Made by a program: the position numbers and the translations under genes. Shown here one piece after another: positions 1 through 5,116 of a DNA stretch of 15,369 nucleotides. Source of the stretch: an uncultured Psychrobacillus sp. (lineage in GTDB: Bacteria; Bacillota; Bacilli; Bacillales_A; Planococcaceae). Where the stretch lies: contig CAKQHO010000081.1 of assembly GCA_934234185.1 (NCBI GenBank), positions 1 through 15,369 of the forward strand, written 5' to 3'. Positions within the stretch are counted from its first letter, which is position 1. Every line of letters begins with the position of its first letter. Below the pieces are notes generated by a model. It was not told where the DNA came from. It did not search any database and saw nothing but the letters and a program-made list of their open reading frames with translations.

Positions 1-26
1 AGTGGACTTATTTTTAAAAAATAAAT

Positions 27-67
27 GACAAAAGGCATCGAGAGTCAGTCTCTCGATGCCTTTTGTC
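27..67 (-). terminator. Intrinsic terminator of the minus-strand trhA unit
   Basis: A perfect 18-bp inverted repeat (27-44 with 50-67) encloses a 5-nt loop. Read on the minus strand the stem ends in CCTTTTGTC and is followed by ATTTATTTTTT, a usable U-rich tail. It lies 36 nt past the stop codon at 103-105 and is the only good minus-strand terminator for that unit. It might also act on the plus strand, because the right arm itself contains TTTT. Confidence 0.75.
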
Positions 68-76
68 GACAATCTG

Positions 77-104
77 AAGCCAGTTTAAACAAACTGGCTT
101 TTTT
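77..104 (+). terminator. Intrinsic terminator for an off-window plus-strand gene
   Basis: A 10-bp perfect stem (77-86 with 91-100) with a 4-nt loop is followed by a T-run at 99-104. The T-run is on the plus strand, so it would stop transcripts entering from the left of the window. The stop codon of the convergent minus-strand gene (103-105) sits inside the T-run, showing how tightly the two units abut. Confidence 0.65.
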
Positions 105-615
105 AAATACCTTTTAATATTTCCATTGATTCGATCACACTCTCCAGGAAATCAGGAATTTCGTTCATGTTATCTTCATTTATCTTTGGTTGGAAAATTA
201 CTTCTATCGTGTTTATATAGGGGCTTTCCTCTCCATAAATAAAGCTAAGTGTTTGGGTAATGTGTACATCATTTTCCCATATTCCATTTAAGGCTTGCTC
301 TACCTTGCTGCATTGCTCCGGAATATCCGCCACCTTCATGTGAATGCGCAAAATTAATGTACATCCTATATCTTTTCCCGAAAGATCTAGTATTTCTCCG
401 GCCAAGTCTTCTAATCCAGCCCGCAATATTAGCTGACCAAACAAATCAGCCTGCTTCCCCAAAGCAAATTGAAGCATCAACTCTCTACTAATACTTGCAA
501 AGTCCATAGTATCTGTACGATTTAAGATGGTCACTCTTCCTTCTAGGTTATCTAAATCATAAAGCTGATTTTCAAAAGCTACTTTTAGGTTTTCAAAAAT
601 GGTCGGATCGTACAT
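103..615 (-). CDS. Hypothetical protein, 170 aa, second gene of the trhA unit
   Basis: I do not recognise a family. The protein is acidic, soluble-looking and without a signal peptide or membrane segment. It starts MYDPTIFENLKVAFENQLYDLDN and looks like mixed alpha/beta sequence with hydrophobic strands such as CTLILRIHMKV and NTIEVIFQP, ending in an amphipathic helix. The ATG start is supported by AAAGGGG a few bases upstream (about 619-626 on the plus strand). It lies 16 bp downstream of trhA on the same strand with no terminator between them, so co-transcription is likely. Length and codon use look normal and I see no frame damage. A role in the same envelope or membrane process as TrhA is only a guess from position. 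Confidence 0.8.
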   Translation of the reverse strand: MYDPTIFENLKVAFENQLYDLDNLEGRVTILNRTDTMDFASISRELMLQFALGKQADLFGQLILRAGLEDLAGEILDLSGKDIGCTLILRIHMKVADIPEQCSKVEQALNGIWENDVHITQTLSFIYGEESPYINTIEVIFQPKINEDNMNEIPDFLESVIESMEILKGI

Positions 616-631
616 CTTTTCATCCCCTTTC

Positions 632-1273
632 TTAAGAAGGTAATAATGTCATGACGGAAAAAAAGTAAATAATCGAGCCAGCCAACACAAACACATGCCA
701 AACTGCATGATGATAGGTAAAGCCCCTCCAAACATAAAATATTGCTCCGAAAGTGTAAAGAAGCCCTCCTATTACAAGAAGCACCAAGCCTTCCGTTGGC
801 ATATTATTCAGCAAAGGTTTCCAGGCAAACACTAATAGCCAGCCCATTGCCACGTATAATATAGTGGAGGTATGTAAAAATCTTTTAACAAAAAACGATT
901 TAAATACAGTACCCGCTATCGCTAATCCCCATACAATGCCGAAGAGAGTCCATCCTAACGTTCCTTTGATCACTAAAAATAATAGTGGCGTATAGCTTCC
1001 TGCAATGAAAAAATAAATGGACGAATGATCCATTATCTCAAAAAAATCCTTTACCTTACCGGCTGGAAAAGCATGTACAAGTGTAGACGAAGTATATAAA
1101 AGTACCATTGTCACACCAAACAATGTAAAGCTAACCACATGCCATGCGTTCCCCTTTGTAACAGAGGCAACAATCAGAATCACAAGTGCAGCCACACTTA
1201 GCAAGGCCCCTATGCCGTGTATGATTGCATTTGCTATTTCTTCACGCTTTGAAAATATATGTGTATTGCTCAT
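632..1273 (-). CDS. trhA: Haemolysin III / PAQR family membrane protein TrhA
   Basis: This 213-residue polytopic membrane protein belongs to the haemolysin III family (YqfA/TrhA, YplQ in B. subtilis), the bacterial branch of the PAQR receptor/hydrolase superfamily. About seven hydrophobic segments are visible. The family metal-site residues are present: S63-x3-H67 (SSTLVH), D82-H83 in MDHSSIYFFIAGSYTP, and H189-x3-H193 in YHHAVWH. The N-terminal EEIANAIIHG is also typical. In E. coli the homologue affects membrane lipid fluidity; true haemolysin activity is doubtful. The ATG start has GGAG about 9 nt upstream. It is the first gene of a two-gene unit and is divergent from the NRDE gene at 1389. 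Family assignment is firm; the activity is not shown by the sequence. Confidence 0.93.
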   Translation of the reverse strand: MSNTHIFSKREEIANAIIHGIGALLSVAALVILIVASVTKGNAWHVVSFTLFGVTMVLLYTSSTLVHAFPAGKVKDFFEIMDHSSIYFFIAGSYTPLLFLVIKGTLGWTLFGIVWGLAIAGTVFKSFFVKRFLHTSTILYVAMGWLLVFAWKPLLNNMPTEGLVLLVIGGLLYTFGAIFYVWRGFTYHHAVWHVFVLAGSIIYFFSVMTLLPS

Positions 1274-1347
1274 TCATTTCATCTCCATAAATATTTTTCT
1301 CTTTCTATCCTACCACCATAGAGAAAGAAAGTCCGAATTAGGAGTGC

Positions 1348-1353
1348 TATAAT
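1348..1353 (+). promoter_or_regulatory. Probable -10 element for the NRDE-family gene
   Basis: A perfect TATAAT is preceded by TGC, giving an extended -10 (TGCTATAAT). No good -35 hexamer lies at 16-18 bp, which is usual for extended -10 promoters. The predicted start near 1360 would leave a leader of about 28 nt containing the ribosome binding site AAGGGGGG at 1374-1381. Confidence 0.6.
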
Positions 1354-1388
1354 AACCATATAATTTGTTAAACAAGGGGGGTTCATAC

Positions 1389-2153
1389 ATGTGCTTAGTA
1401 AACTTTCAGTATAGTCAGCATCCTGTTTATTCATTAATAGTTGCGGCAAATAGAGATGAGTTCTATGATCGACCAACTGCTCCAGCTCATTTTTGGAGTG
1501 ATTTCCCACTGGTCCTGGCCGGTAGAGATTTACTTCAAATGGGAACATGGCTGGGAATTTCAAAAAATGGTCGCTTTGCTGCATTAACTAATTATCGAGA
1601 CCCTACACAGAAAGATGGGAAGTACTCAAGAGGGAATATTGTAAAGGATTTTCTAATTTCCAATGAAAGACCCTCTGATTATATTGACCAGCTTTCTAAG
1701 AATCATGATAGCTACGGAGGCTTTAATATTCTCTTAGCTAATGATCAACAATTTTTTCATTATAATAATATGTTAGATGAGAAAAACGAAATTCCACCAG
1801 GTACCCATAGCTTAAGCAACCATACCTTAAACACCCCTTGGCCTAAAGCACAGCGTGGAAAAAAAGAATTGAATGAGTACTTGCAAACCCACCCTTCTCA
1901 TGTATGTCCGAAGGAAATATTCAACATATTAGCAAATGAAGAAGTTGCGGAAGATCAATTTCTTCCTTCTACAGGAGTAGATTTGGAACTGGAGCGGGCA
2001 CTCTCTCCCTTATTTATTAAAACACCTCATTACGGTACTCGCAGCTCTACTGTGTTAATGGTAGACCGAGAAAAGAACGTTCAGTTTATAGAGCGTAGCT
2101 ACCGAAATGGACGCTTTCTTTCTGAATGTCAGTATACATTTAAAATTAAATAA
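1389..2153 (+). CDS. NRDE family protein (TANGO2-like, Ntn-hydrolase fold)
   Basis: This 254-residue protein carries the family signatures in order: Met-Cys at the N terminus (Cys2 is the expected nucleophile after Met removal in the Ntn-hydrolase fold), NRDE at 21-24, GRDLLQMGTWLG at 45-56, ALTNYRDP at 65-72 and SRGN at 80-83. An upstream in-frame TTG at 1365 would add eight residues, but it would overlap the ribosome binding site AAGGGGGG (1374-1381) and bury the conserved Met-Cys, so ATG 1389 is preferred. Eukaryotic TANGO2 has been linked to haem or lipid handling; the bacterial substrate is unknown. No signal peptide is seen, so it is probably cytosolic. It appears monocistronic, divergent from trhA. 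The first U-tailed hairpin after it is the one at 2227-2292. Confidence 0.92.
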   Translation: MCLVNFQYSQHPVYSLIVAANRDEFYDRPTAPAHFWSDFPLVLAGRDLLQMGTWLGISKNGRFAALTNYRDPTQKDGKYSRGNIVKDFLISNERPSDYIDQLSKNHDSYGGFNILLANDQQFFHYNNMLDEKNEIPPGTHSLSNHTLNTPWPKAQRGKKELNEYLQTHPSHVCPKEIFNILANEEVAEDQFLPSTGVDLELERALSPLFIKTPHYGTRSSTVLMVDREKNVQFIERSYRNGRFLSECQYTFKIK

Positions 2154-2163
2154 TAGTCTTCAC

Positions 2164-2192
2164 TAGACATTTACAAATTTATAGGCTATACT
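2164..2192 (+). promoter_or_regulatory. Putative sigma-A promoter of the cold-shock gene
   Basis: TAGACA (2164-2169) and TATACT (2187-2192) are each one mismatch from consensus and are separated by 17 bp. Transcription would start near 2199, giving a leader of about 140 nt before the ATG at 2340, a length typical of cold-shock genes. No alternative promoter fits between the hairpin tail at 2292 and the ribosome binding site at 2327. Confidence 0.55.
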
Positions 2193-2226
2193 TACGTTAA
2201 TAGTTAAATGCTTCACTAGAAACATG

Positions 2227-2292
2227 AATTCACGTATTATAAAAAGTGATCGTGCGTCTTATCGGTACTTTTTCTAATATGTGAATTTTTTT
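2227..2292 (+). promoter_or_regulatory. Long leader hairpin with T7 tail (attenuator or terminator)
   Basis: Bases 2227-2239 pair with 2275-2287 (13 bp, one G-U). After a single mismatch, 2241-2247 pair with 2267-2273 (7 bp). The apical loop is about 19 nt. The descending arm runs into seven T at 2286-2292, so the structure has the form of an intrinsic terminator. It sits 157 nt past nothing but the NRDE stop on one side and 35 nt before the cold-shock ribosome binding site on the other. It may end the NRDE transcript, attenuate the cold-shock transcript, or do both. The stem is AU-rich, so its stability should depend on temperature and on RNA-melting proteins. Confidence 0.65.
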
Positions 2293-2339
2293 ATCTTTTA
2301 GAAGGTTTCTATTATTAAAAATTTTTGGAGGTTTTTTAC

Positions 2340-2540
2340 ATGACACAAGGTACAGTAAAATGGTTTAACGCAGAAAAAGGTTTTGGATTTATCGAGGTTG
2401 AAGGCGGAAGCGACGTATTCGCTCATTTCTCTGCTATTCAAGGAGAAGGATTCAAATCTCTAGAAGAAGGTCAAAAAGTTGAATTCGACATCGAAGAAGG
2501 CAACCGTGGACCACAAGCAGTTAATATCGTAAAACTATAA
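2340..2540 (+). CDS. csp: Cold-shock protein (CspB/C/D type)
   Basis: This 66-residue single cold-shock domain binds single-stranded RNA and DNA and acts as an RNA chaperone. RNP1 is KGFGFIEV at 13-20 and RNP2 is VFAHF at 26-30, with the other aromatic contacts W8, F9 and F30. The sequence is close to B. subtilis CspB and CspD (GFKSLEEGQ, EGNRGPQA), but I cannot say which paralogue it is. Position 28 is Ala where those proteins have Val (DVFVHF). GGAGG at 2327-2331 lies 8 nt before ATG 2340; the in-frame TTG at 2325 overlaps this site and is rejected. The gene has its own promoter, a structured leader and a strong terminator, so it is monocistronic. Confidence 0.96.
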   Translation: MTQGTVKWFNAEKGFGFIEVEGGSDVFAHFSAIQGEGFKSLEEGQKVEFDIEEGNRGPQAVNIVKL

Positions 2541-2550
2541 TTTATGATAG

Positions 2551-2589
2551 AGCCGTACATTGGGAGTTTCCTAATGTACGGCTTTTTTT
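2551..2589 (+). terminator. Intrinsic terminator of the cold-shock gene
   Basis: A stem of 11 Watson-Crick pairs (2551-2561 with 2573-2583) extends with three more pairs, one of them G-U, to a 5-nt loop. It is followed by seven T (2583-2589) and lies 10 nt after the stop codon. On the minus strand there is no T-run, so it mainly serves the plus strand. Confidence 0.9.
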
Positions 2590-2615
2590 ATGTAGAAATT
2601 GTGCGGGATTACCAG

Positions 2616-3419
2616 CTATCCCTCTATCACAGATGTGACCATATGCTTGGAATCCCATTCTCCCATGGAAAAACGGCTGATTGGATATTTTTTTGGATTG
2701 AGCATTTGATCAATTTCTACCGCTTCCTTCCCTTCTCTATGTAATTTCTTTACCTGCTCTCGGAAGTCGCTTAAGAATTCTAGTTTCCTTTGTAGCTTTT
2801 GTCTCCCACTATTTAAATAGCCTGCATGACTACAAATAACATCGCTAAAATCGTAAGTAAGTATGTGCTCTAGTGACTCGATAATCGTCGGTATACTTTC
2901 CTCCCGAAGGATAACCTTTGTTCTTTCAAGACAATATAAATCCCCCGTAAATAATTGACCTGTCTCGTTATTTAAAAATGCTTTATGGTCTGCAGCATGG
3001 CCTGGTGTATGAATGACATCCCATACTGCCGATTTGGACGTAAATGTTTTTTGAAGGGGCGCAGCTCGAAATGCCGGACGATTTCCCCAAAATAATTTTC
3101 GATAAAGAGGATACTCTGCTTTCTTTTGGCAGGAAACAATTTTCTCCTCCCCCATATAAATTGGCAAACCCTTATTTTCCATATAGGAAGCATTTCCACT
3201 ATGGTCTTCATGATGATGTGTTAGCACAACCTGCTCTATATCTCTTGAATCCAGAAAATCCTTAAACTCCTTACGAATGGAATATGCTCCTGTGTCTATG
3301 AGTACCCCATCTACCACAAAGCTATGGACATTTAACCGCACTTTCTGAAAAGCTACATGTCCATTAACCATACGCACACCATTTTTCTCACTTAGCTCTA
3401 GCTTTTTCTTGAATATCAA
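2616..3419 (-). CDS. Metallo-beta-lactamase fold hydrolase
   Basis: This 267-residue protein has the full dinuclear metal set of the metallo-beta-lactamase superfamily: H68-x-H70-x-D72-H73 (THHHEDHSG), H141 in HTPGH, D160 in FTGD and H198 in CSHAG. The N-terminal strand pair ending VLIDTGA is also typical. The C-terminal helical part (about 205-267) resembles hydrolases that act on soluble thioesters, lactones or phosphoesters rather than antibiotics; the substrate cannot be read from sequence. It starts at TTG 3419 with GGGGAG 8 nt upstream; an internal ATG at residue 17 would remove a conserved-looking first strand. There is no signal peptide, so it is cytosolic. It has its own TATAAT upstream and is a single-gene unit. 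Confidence 0.9.
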   Translation of the reverse strand: MIFKKKLELSEKNGVRMVNGHVAFQKVRLNVHSFVVDGVLIDTGAYSIRKEFKDFLDSRDIEQVVLTHHHEDHSGNASYMENKGLPIYMGEEKIVSCQKKAEYPLYRKLFWGNRPAFRAAPLQKTFTSKSAVWDVIHTPGHAADHKAFLNNETGQLFTGDLYCLERTKVILREESIPTIIESLEHILTYDFSDVICSHAGYLNSGRQKLQRKLEFLSDFREQVKKLHREGKEAVEIDQMLNPKKYPISRFSMGEWDSKHMVTSVIEG

Positions 3420-3784
3420 GACTTTCTCTCCCCATTCATCCTTTTGTATCCATTATATCTAACTGTATGGAAATAAAAAGTTATTTAAATATCTTATTCT
3501 TTATTTGAGAAAATCCAACCTTACAGTTCAACCTGGATTTTATACATGCTTTCTTTCCCCTTTTCATCAGTCAAAAGGTTCTTGTTAACTAAAAATAAAA
3601 GACTCCTCCCATCTCTCTGTGTACAATAGATAGAAGGAAGACAATAAATCAGAAGGGATGGGATAGTAGATGAAAAGTAGCTTTCTAGTTGAAAAATCAG
3701 GAGATTGTATGTGGTAAACACCGGAATCTAGGACAATAAGGTTAAGGGAATGAAAATCAGAAGTAAGGTTAAAGGGGGAGTATA
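3420..3784. other. Intergenic region without a clear gene (365 bp)
   Basis: This divergent gap contains the minus-strand -10 described at 3452-3457, a weak 8-bp inverted repeat (3510-3517 with 3534-3541, 16-nt loop) of no clear role, and near its right end a short leader ORF at 3750-3785. Short open frames on the minus strand have no ribosome binding site and no recognisable sequence. I could not identify a convincing promoter for the plus-strand gene at 3785. Confidence 0.5.
3452..3457 (-). promoter_or_regulatory. Probable -10 element for the metallo-hydrolase gene
   Basis: The minus strand reads TATAAT here, about 33 nt before the TTG start. The -35 region 16-18 bp upstream is only T-rich (TTTTTA), so the promoter is judged mainly on the perfect -10 and its position. 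Confidence 0.5.
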
Positions 3785-3785
3785 A
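3750..3785 (+). promoter_or_regulatory. Putative 11-codon leader ORF coupled to the export gene
   Basis: ATG at 3750 opens MKIRSKVKGGV and stops at TAA 3783-3785, whose last A is the first base of the next gene's ATG (TAATG). AAGG at 3738-3741 lies 8 nt before this ATG. The Gly-Gly near its end is the in-frame reading of the downstream ribosome binding site AAAGGGGGAG. It could keep ribosomes on the main start by termination-reinitiation. It may also be chance, since the ORF is very short. Confidence 0.3.
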
Positions 3786-4225
3786 TGGGATATTTATTAG
3801 TTTTTTTAGGAGCCGCAATTCCTTGGCTTGAATTAGCACTTGTTATACCAGTTGGAATAATTGGAGGTTTAAATCCATTTTGGGTTGTTGTAACTGGCTT
3901 TATAGGGAATATGTTGACTGTTATTTTACTCGTGATTGGATACGATAAATTAAAGAATTGGCTTGCTAATAGAAAAGATGGAAAAGAAAAGGCGGAATCT
4001 AAGCGGAGTGAACGGGCAAAGCACCTTTGGAATAAGTACGGACTTCCTGGAATGTTAATGCTTGGACCTATTCTTATCGGCTCCCATATCGCTGCCTTTA
4101 TTGGGATGACTTTAGGAGCTACAAAGAAAAGTACCTTAGTTTGGTCTACTATCAGCATCTTTGCATGGGCACTTGCATTTGGAATTGTTACGGCACTAGG
4201 CTTTGATATTTTTGTACGTTCTTAA
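3785..4225 (+). CDS. Small multidrug-export family membrane protein
   Basis: This 146-residue integral membrane protein resembles the COG2426 / Sm_multidrug_ex (PF06695) family. About four hydrophobic segments are visible (roughly 3-25, 33-53, 88-111 and 117-140), with proline and glycine motifs typical of the family: IPWLELALVIPVG at 12-24, and GLPGMLMLGPILIGSHIAAFIG at 86-107. A charged cytosolic loop (58-82) separates the halves. The family name is historical; transport of drugs is not established for most members. ATG 3785 has the strong site AAAGGGGGAG 4 nt upstream and overlaps the stop of a short leader ORF. It ends 130 bp before a bidirectional terminator shared with the convergent PH-domain gene. 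Confidence 0.85.
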   Translation: MGYLLVFLGAAIPWLELALVIPVGIIGGLNPFWVVVTGFIGNMLTVILLVIGYDKLKNWLANRKDGKEKAESKRSERAKHLWNKYGLPGMLMLGPILIGSHIAAFIGMTLGATKKSTLVWSTISIFAWALAFGIVTALGFDIFVRS

Positions 4226-4354
4226 ACTAGTTCTAACCGAATTGATCGATATTGGTACATACACTACCAATTTGGTACTAGGTTTTAATGCTGAAAGATT
4301 GTCCTTCTCTGTATAAGATGAAGACATGTTAGGGATGTTTTATTTTCTTATAAT

Positions 4355-4382
4355 AAAAACTTCCCCCAAAGGGGAAGTTTTT
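4355..4382. terminator. Bidirectional terminator between export and yvbH genes
   Basis: A perfect 12-bp stem (4355-4366 with 4371-4382) has a CAAA loop. It carries T5-T6 tails in both directions (TTTTTTATTG on plus, TTTTTATTATAAG on minus). The stop codon of the minus-strand gene (4382-4384) overlaps its right arm, so both convergent genes use it. Confidence 0.9.
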
Positions 4383-4996
4383 TATTGATTAATATATAGT
4401 TCAAAAACGTCTGCAAAATCTTTCTTTACATATTTGTCCTGTTGCTCAATCATCCAGTCTGTTGCAAACTTTGCAATCGATTCAAAAGATGCTGCTGGTG
4501 TAACTTCTTTGCTCTCGATCTTTCCTACAGACTGTGCAGCATAGCCTAAACTATTTTGTACAATTTCAAATTTCTTTTTGTTTTCCTTCATTTCTACAGA
4601 AATTGCATGAATAACTTTGTACAGGTCTTTTATTTCGTTTGTAAATTTCTTATGAATATCAATCGACAATGGTACATTCCCGATAGTAAATTTAATTTCC
4701 ATATCTAAATCGATTGTACCTGCTGTTTCCAAGGCTACCTCTGTAATTGGGTGATATGCATAATCATATCTACGCAGTAATCGCTTTTTACTAATGGCAT
4801 TATCTCCATCTACATGGATTAGTGCTTTATTTGTAAAACAGTATTCGTCGGCCTTTGTTTTAATCAGAAAATAAATAACCTCTCCTGTTTCATGCATAAC
4901 AAAGTCGTCTGCTTCTGTCTTATCAAAATCAGTTTTAGGAACTACTACTCCAATATCGGAAATGCCTAATGCATCTGATGCTAATTTTTTTAACAT
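4382..4996 (-). CDS. yvbH: YvbH-like bacterial PH-domain protein
   Basis: This 204-residue soluble protein matches the YvbH type. A bacterial PH-like domain (bPH_1) covers roughly 1-125, including strands EVIYFLIKTKADEYCFTNKALIHVDGD and IKFTIGNVPLSIDIHKKF. A C-terminal helical oligomerisation-like region covers about 145-200 (KFATDWMIEQQDKYVKKDFADVFELYI). There is no signal peptide or membrane segment. The biochemical role is unknown; the PH fold suggests a binding rather than a catalytic job. The ATG start has a textbook AAAGGAGG 6 nt upstream (4997-5011 region). It forms a single-gene unit divergent from the M28 peptidase and convergent with the export gene, with which it shares a terminator. 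The symbol follows the B. subtilis homologue from memory. Confidence 0.85.
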   Translation of the reverse strand: MLKKLASDALGISDIGVVVPKTDFDKTEADDFVMHETGEVIYFLIKTKADEYCFTNKALIHVDGDNAISKKRLLRRYDYAYHPITEVALETAGTIDLDMEIKFTIGNVPLSIDIHKKFTNEIKDLYKVIHAISVEMKENKKKFEIVQNSLGYAAQSVGKIESKEVTPAASFESIAKFATDWMIEQQDKYVKKDFADVFELYINQ

Positions 4997-5116
4997 GTGA
5001 ATCCTCCTTTAGCTTTCCTCTACATCATAGTTTATTTGCTAGGCATAAGGGAAGTGGTAAATATAGTGAATTTTTGATAAGATGTATCTCTACATAGATG
5101 GAAAGGAATGTGATAA

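Noticed and set aside
1365..1388. Upstream TTG as start of the NRDE protein
   Set aside because: It would bury the conserved N-terminal Met-Cys nucleophile and overlap the ribosome binding site AAGGGGGG.
1279..1584. Minus-strand open frame of 101 codons
   Set aside because: It runs antisense to the NRDE gene and through its promoter, has no recognisable family and no ribosome binding site.
3044..3265. Plus-strand open frame inside the metallo-hydrolase gene
   Set aside because: It is antisense to a gene with a complete metal-binding motif set and has no translation signal of its own.
3510..3541. Inverted repeat as a terminator or remnant gene end
   Set aside because: The stem is only 8 bp with a 16-nt loop and a short T-run, and no gene on either strand ends there.
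3521..3839. Minus-strand open frames in the 365-bp gap
   Set aside because: They are low-complexity Leu/Ser-rich frames without ribosome binding sites, one of them running into the export gene; no family resemblance.
3769..4158. Minus-strand 129-codon open frame
   Set aside because: It is the exact antisense shadow of the small export protein, with a composition typical of antisense frames.
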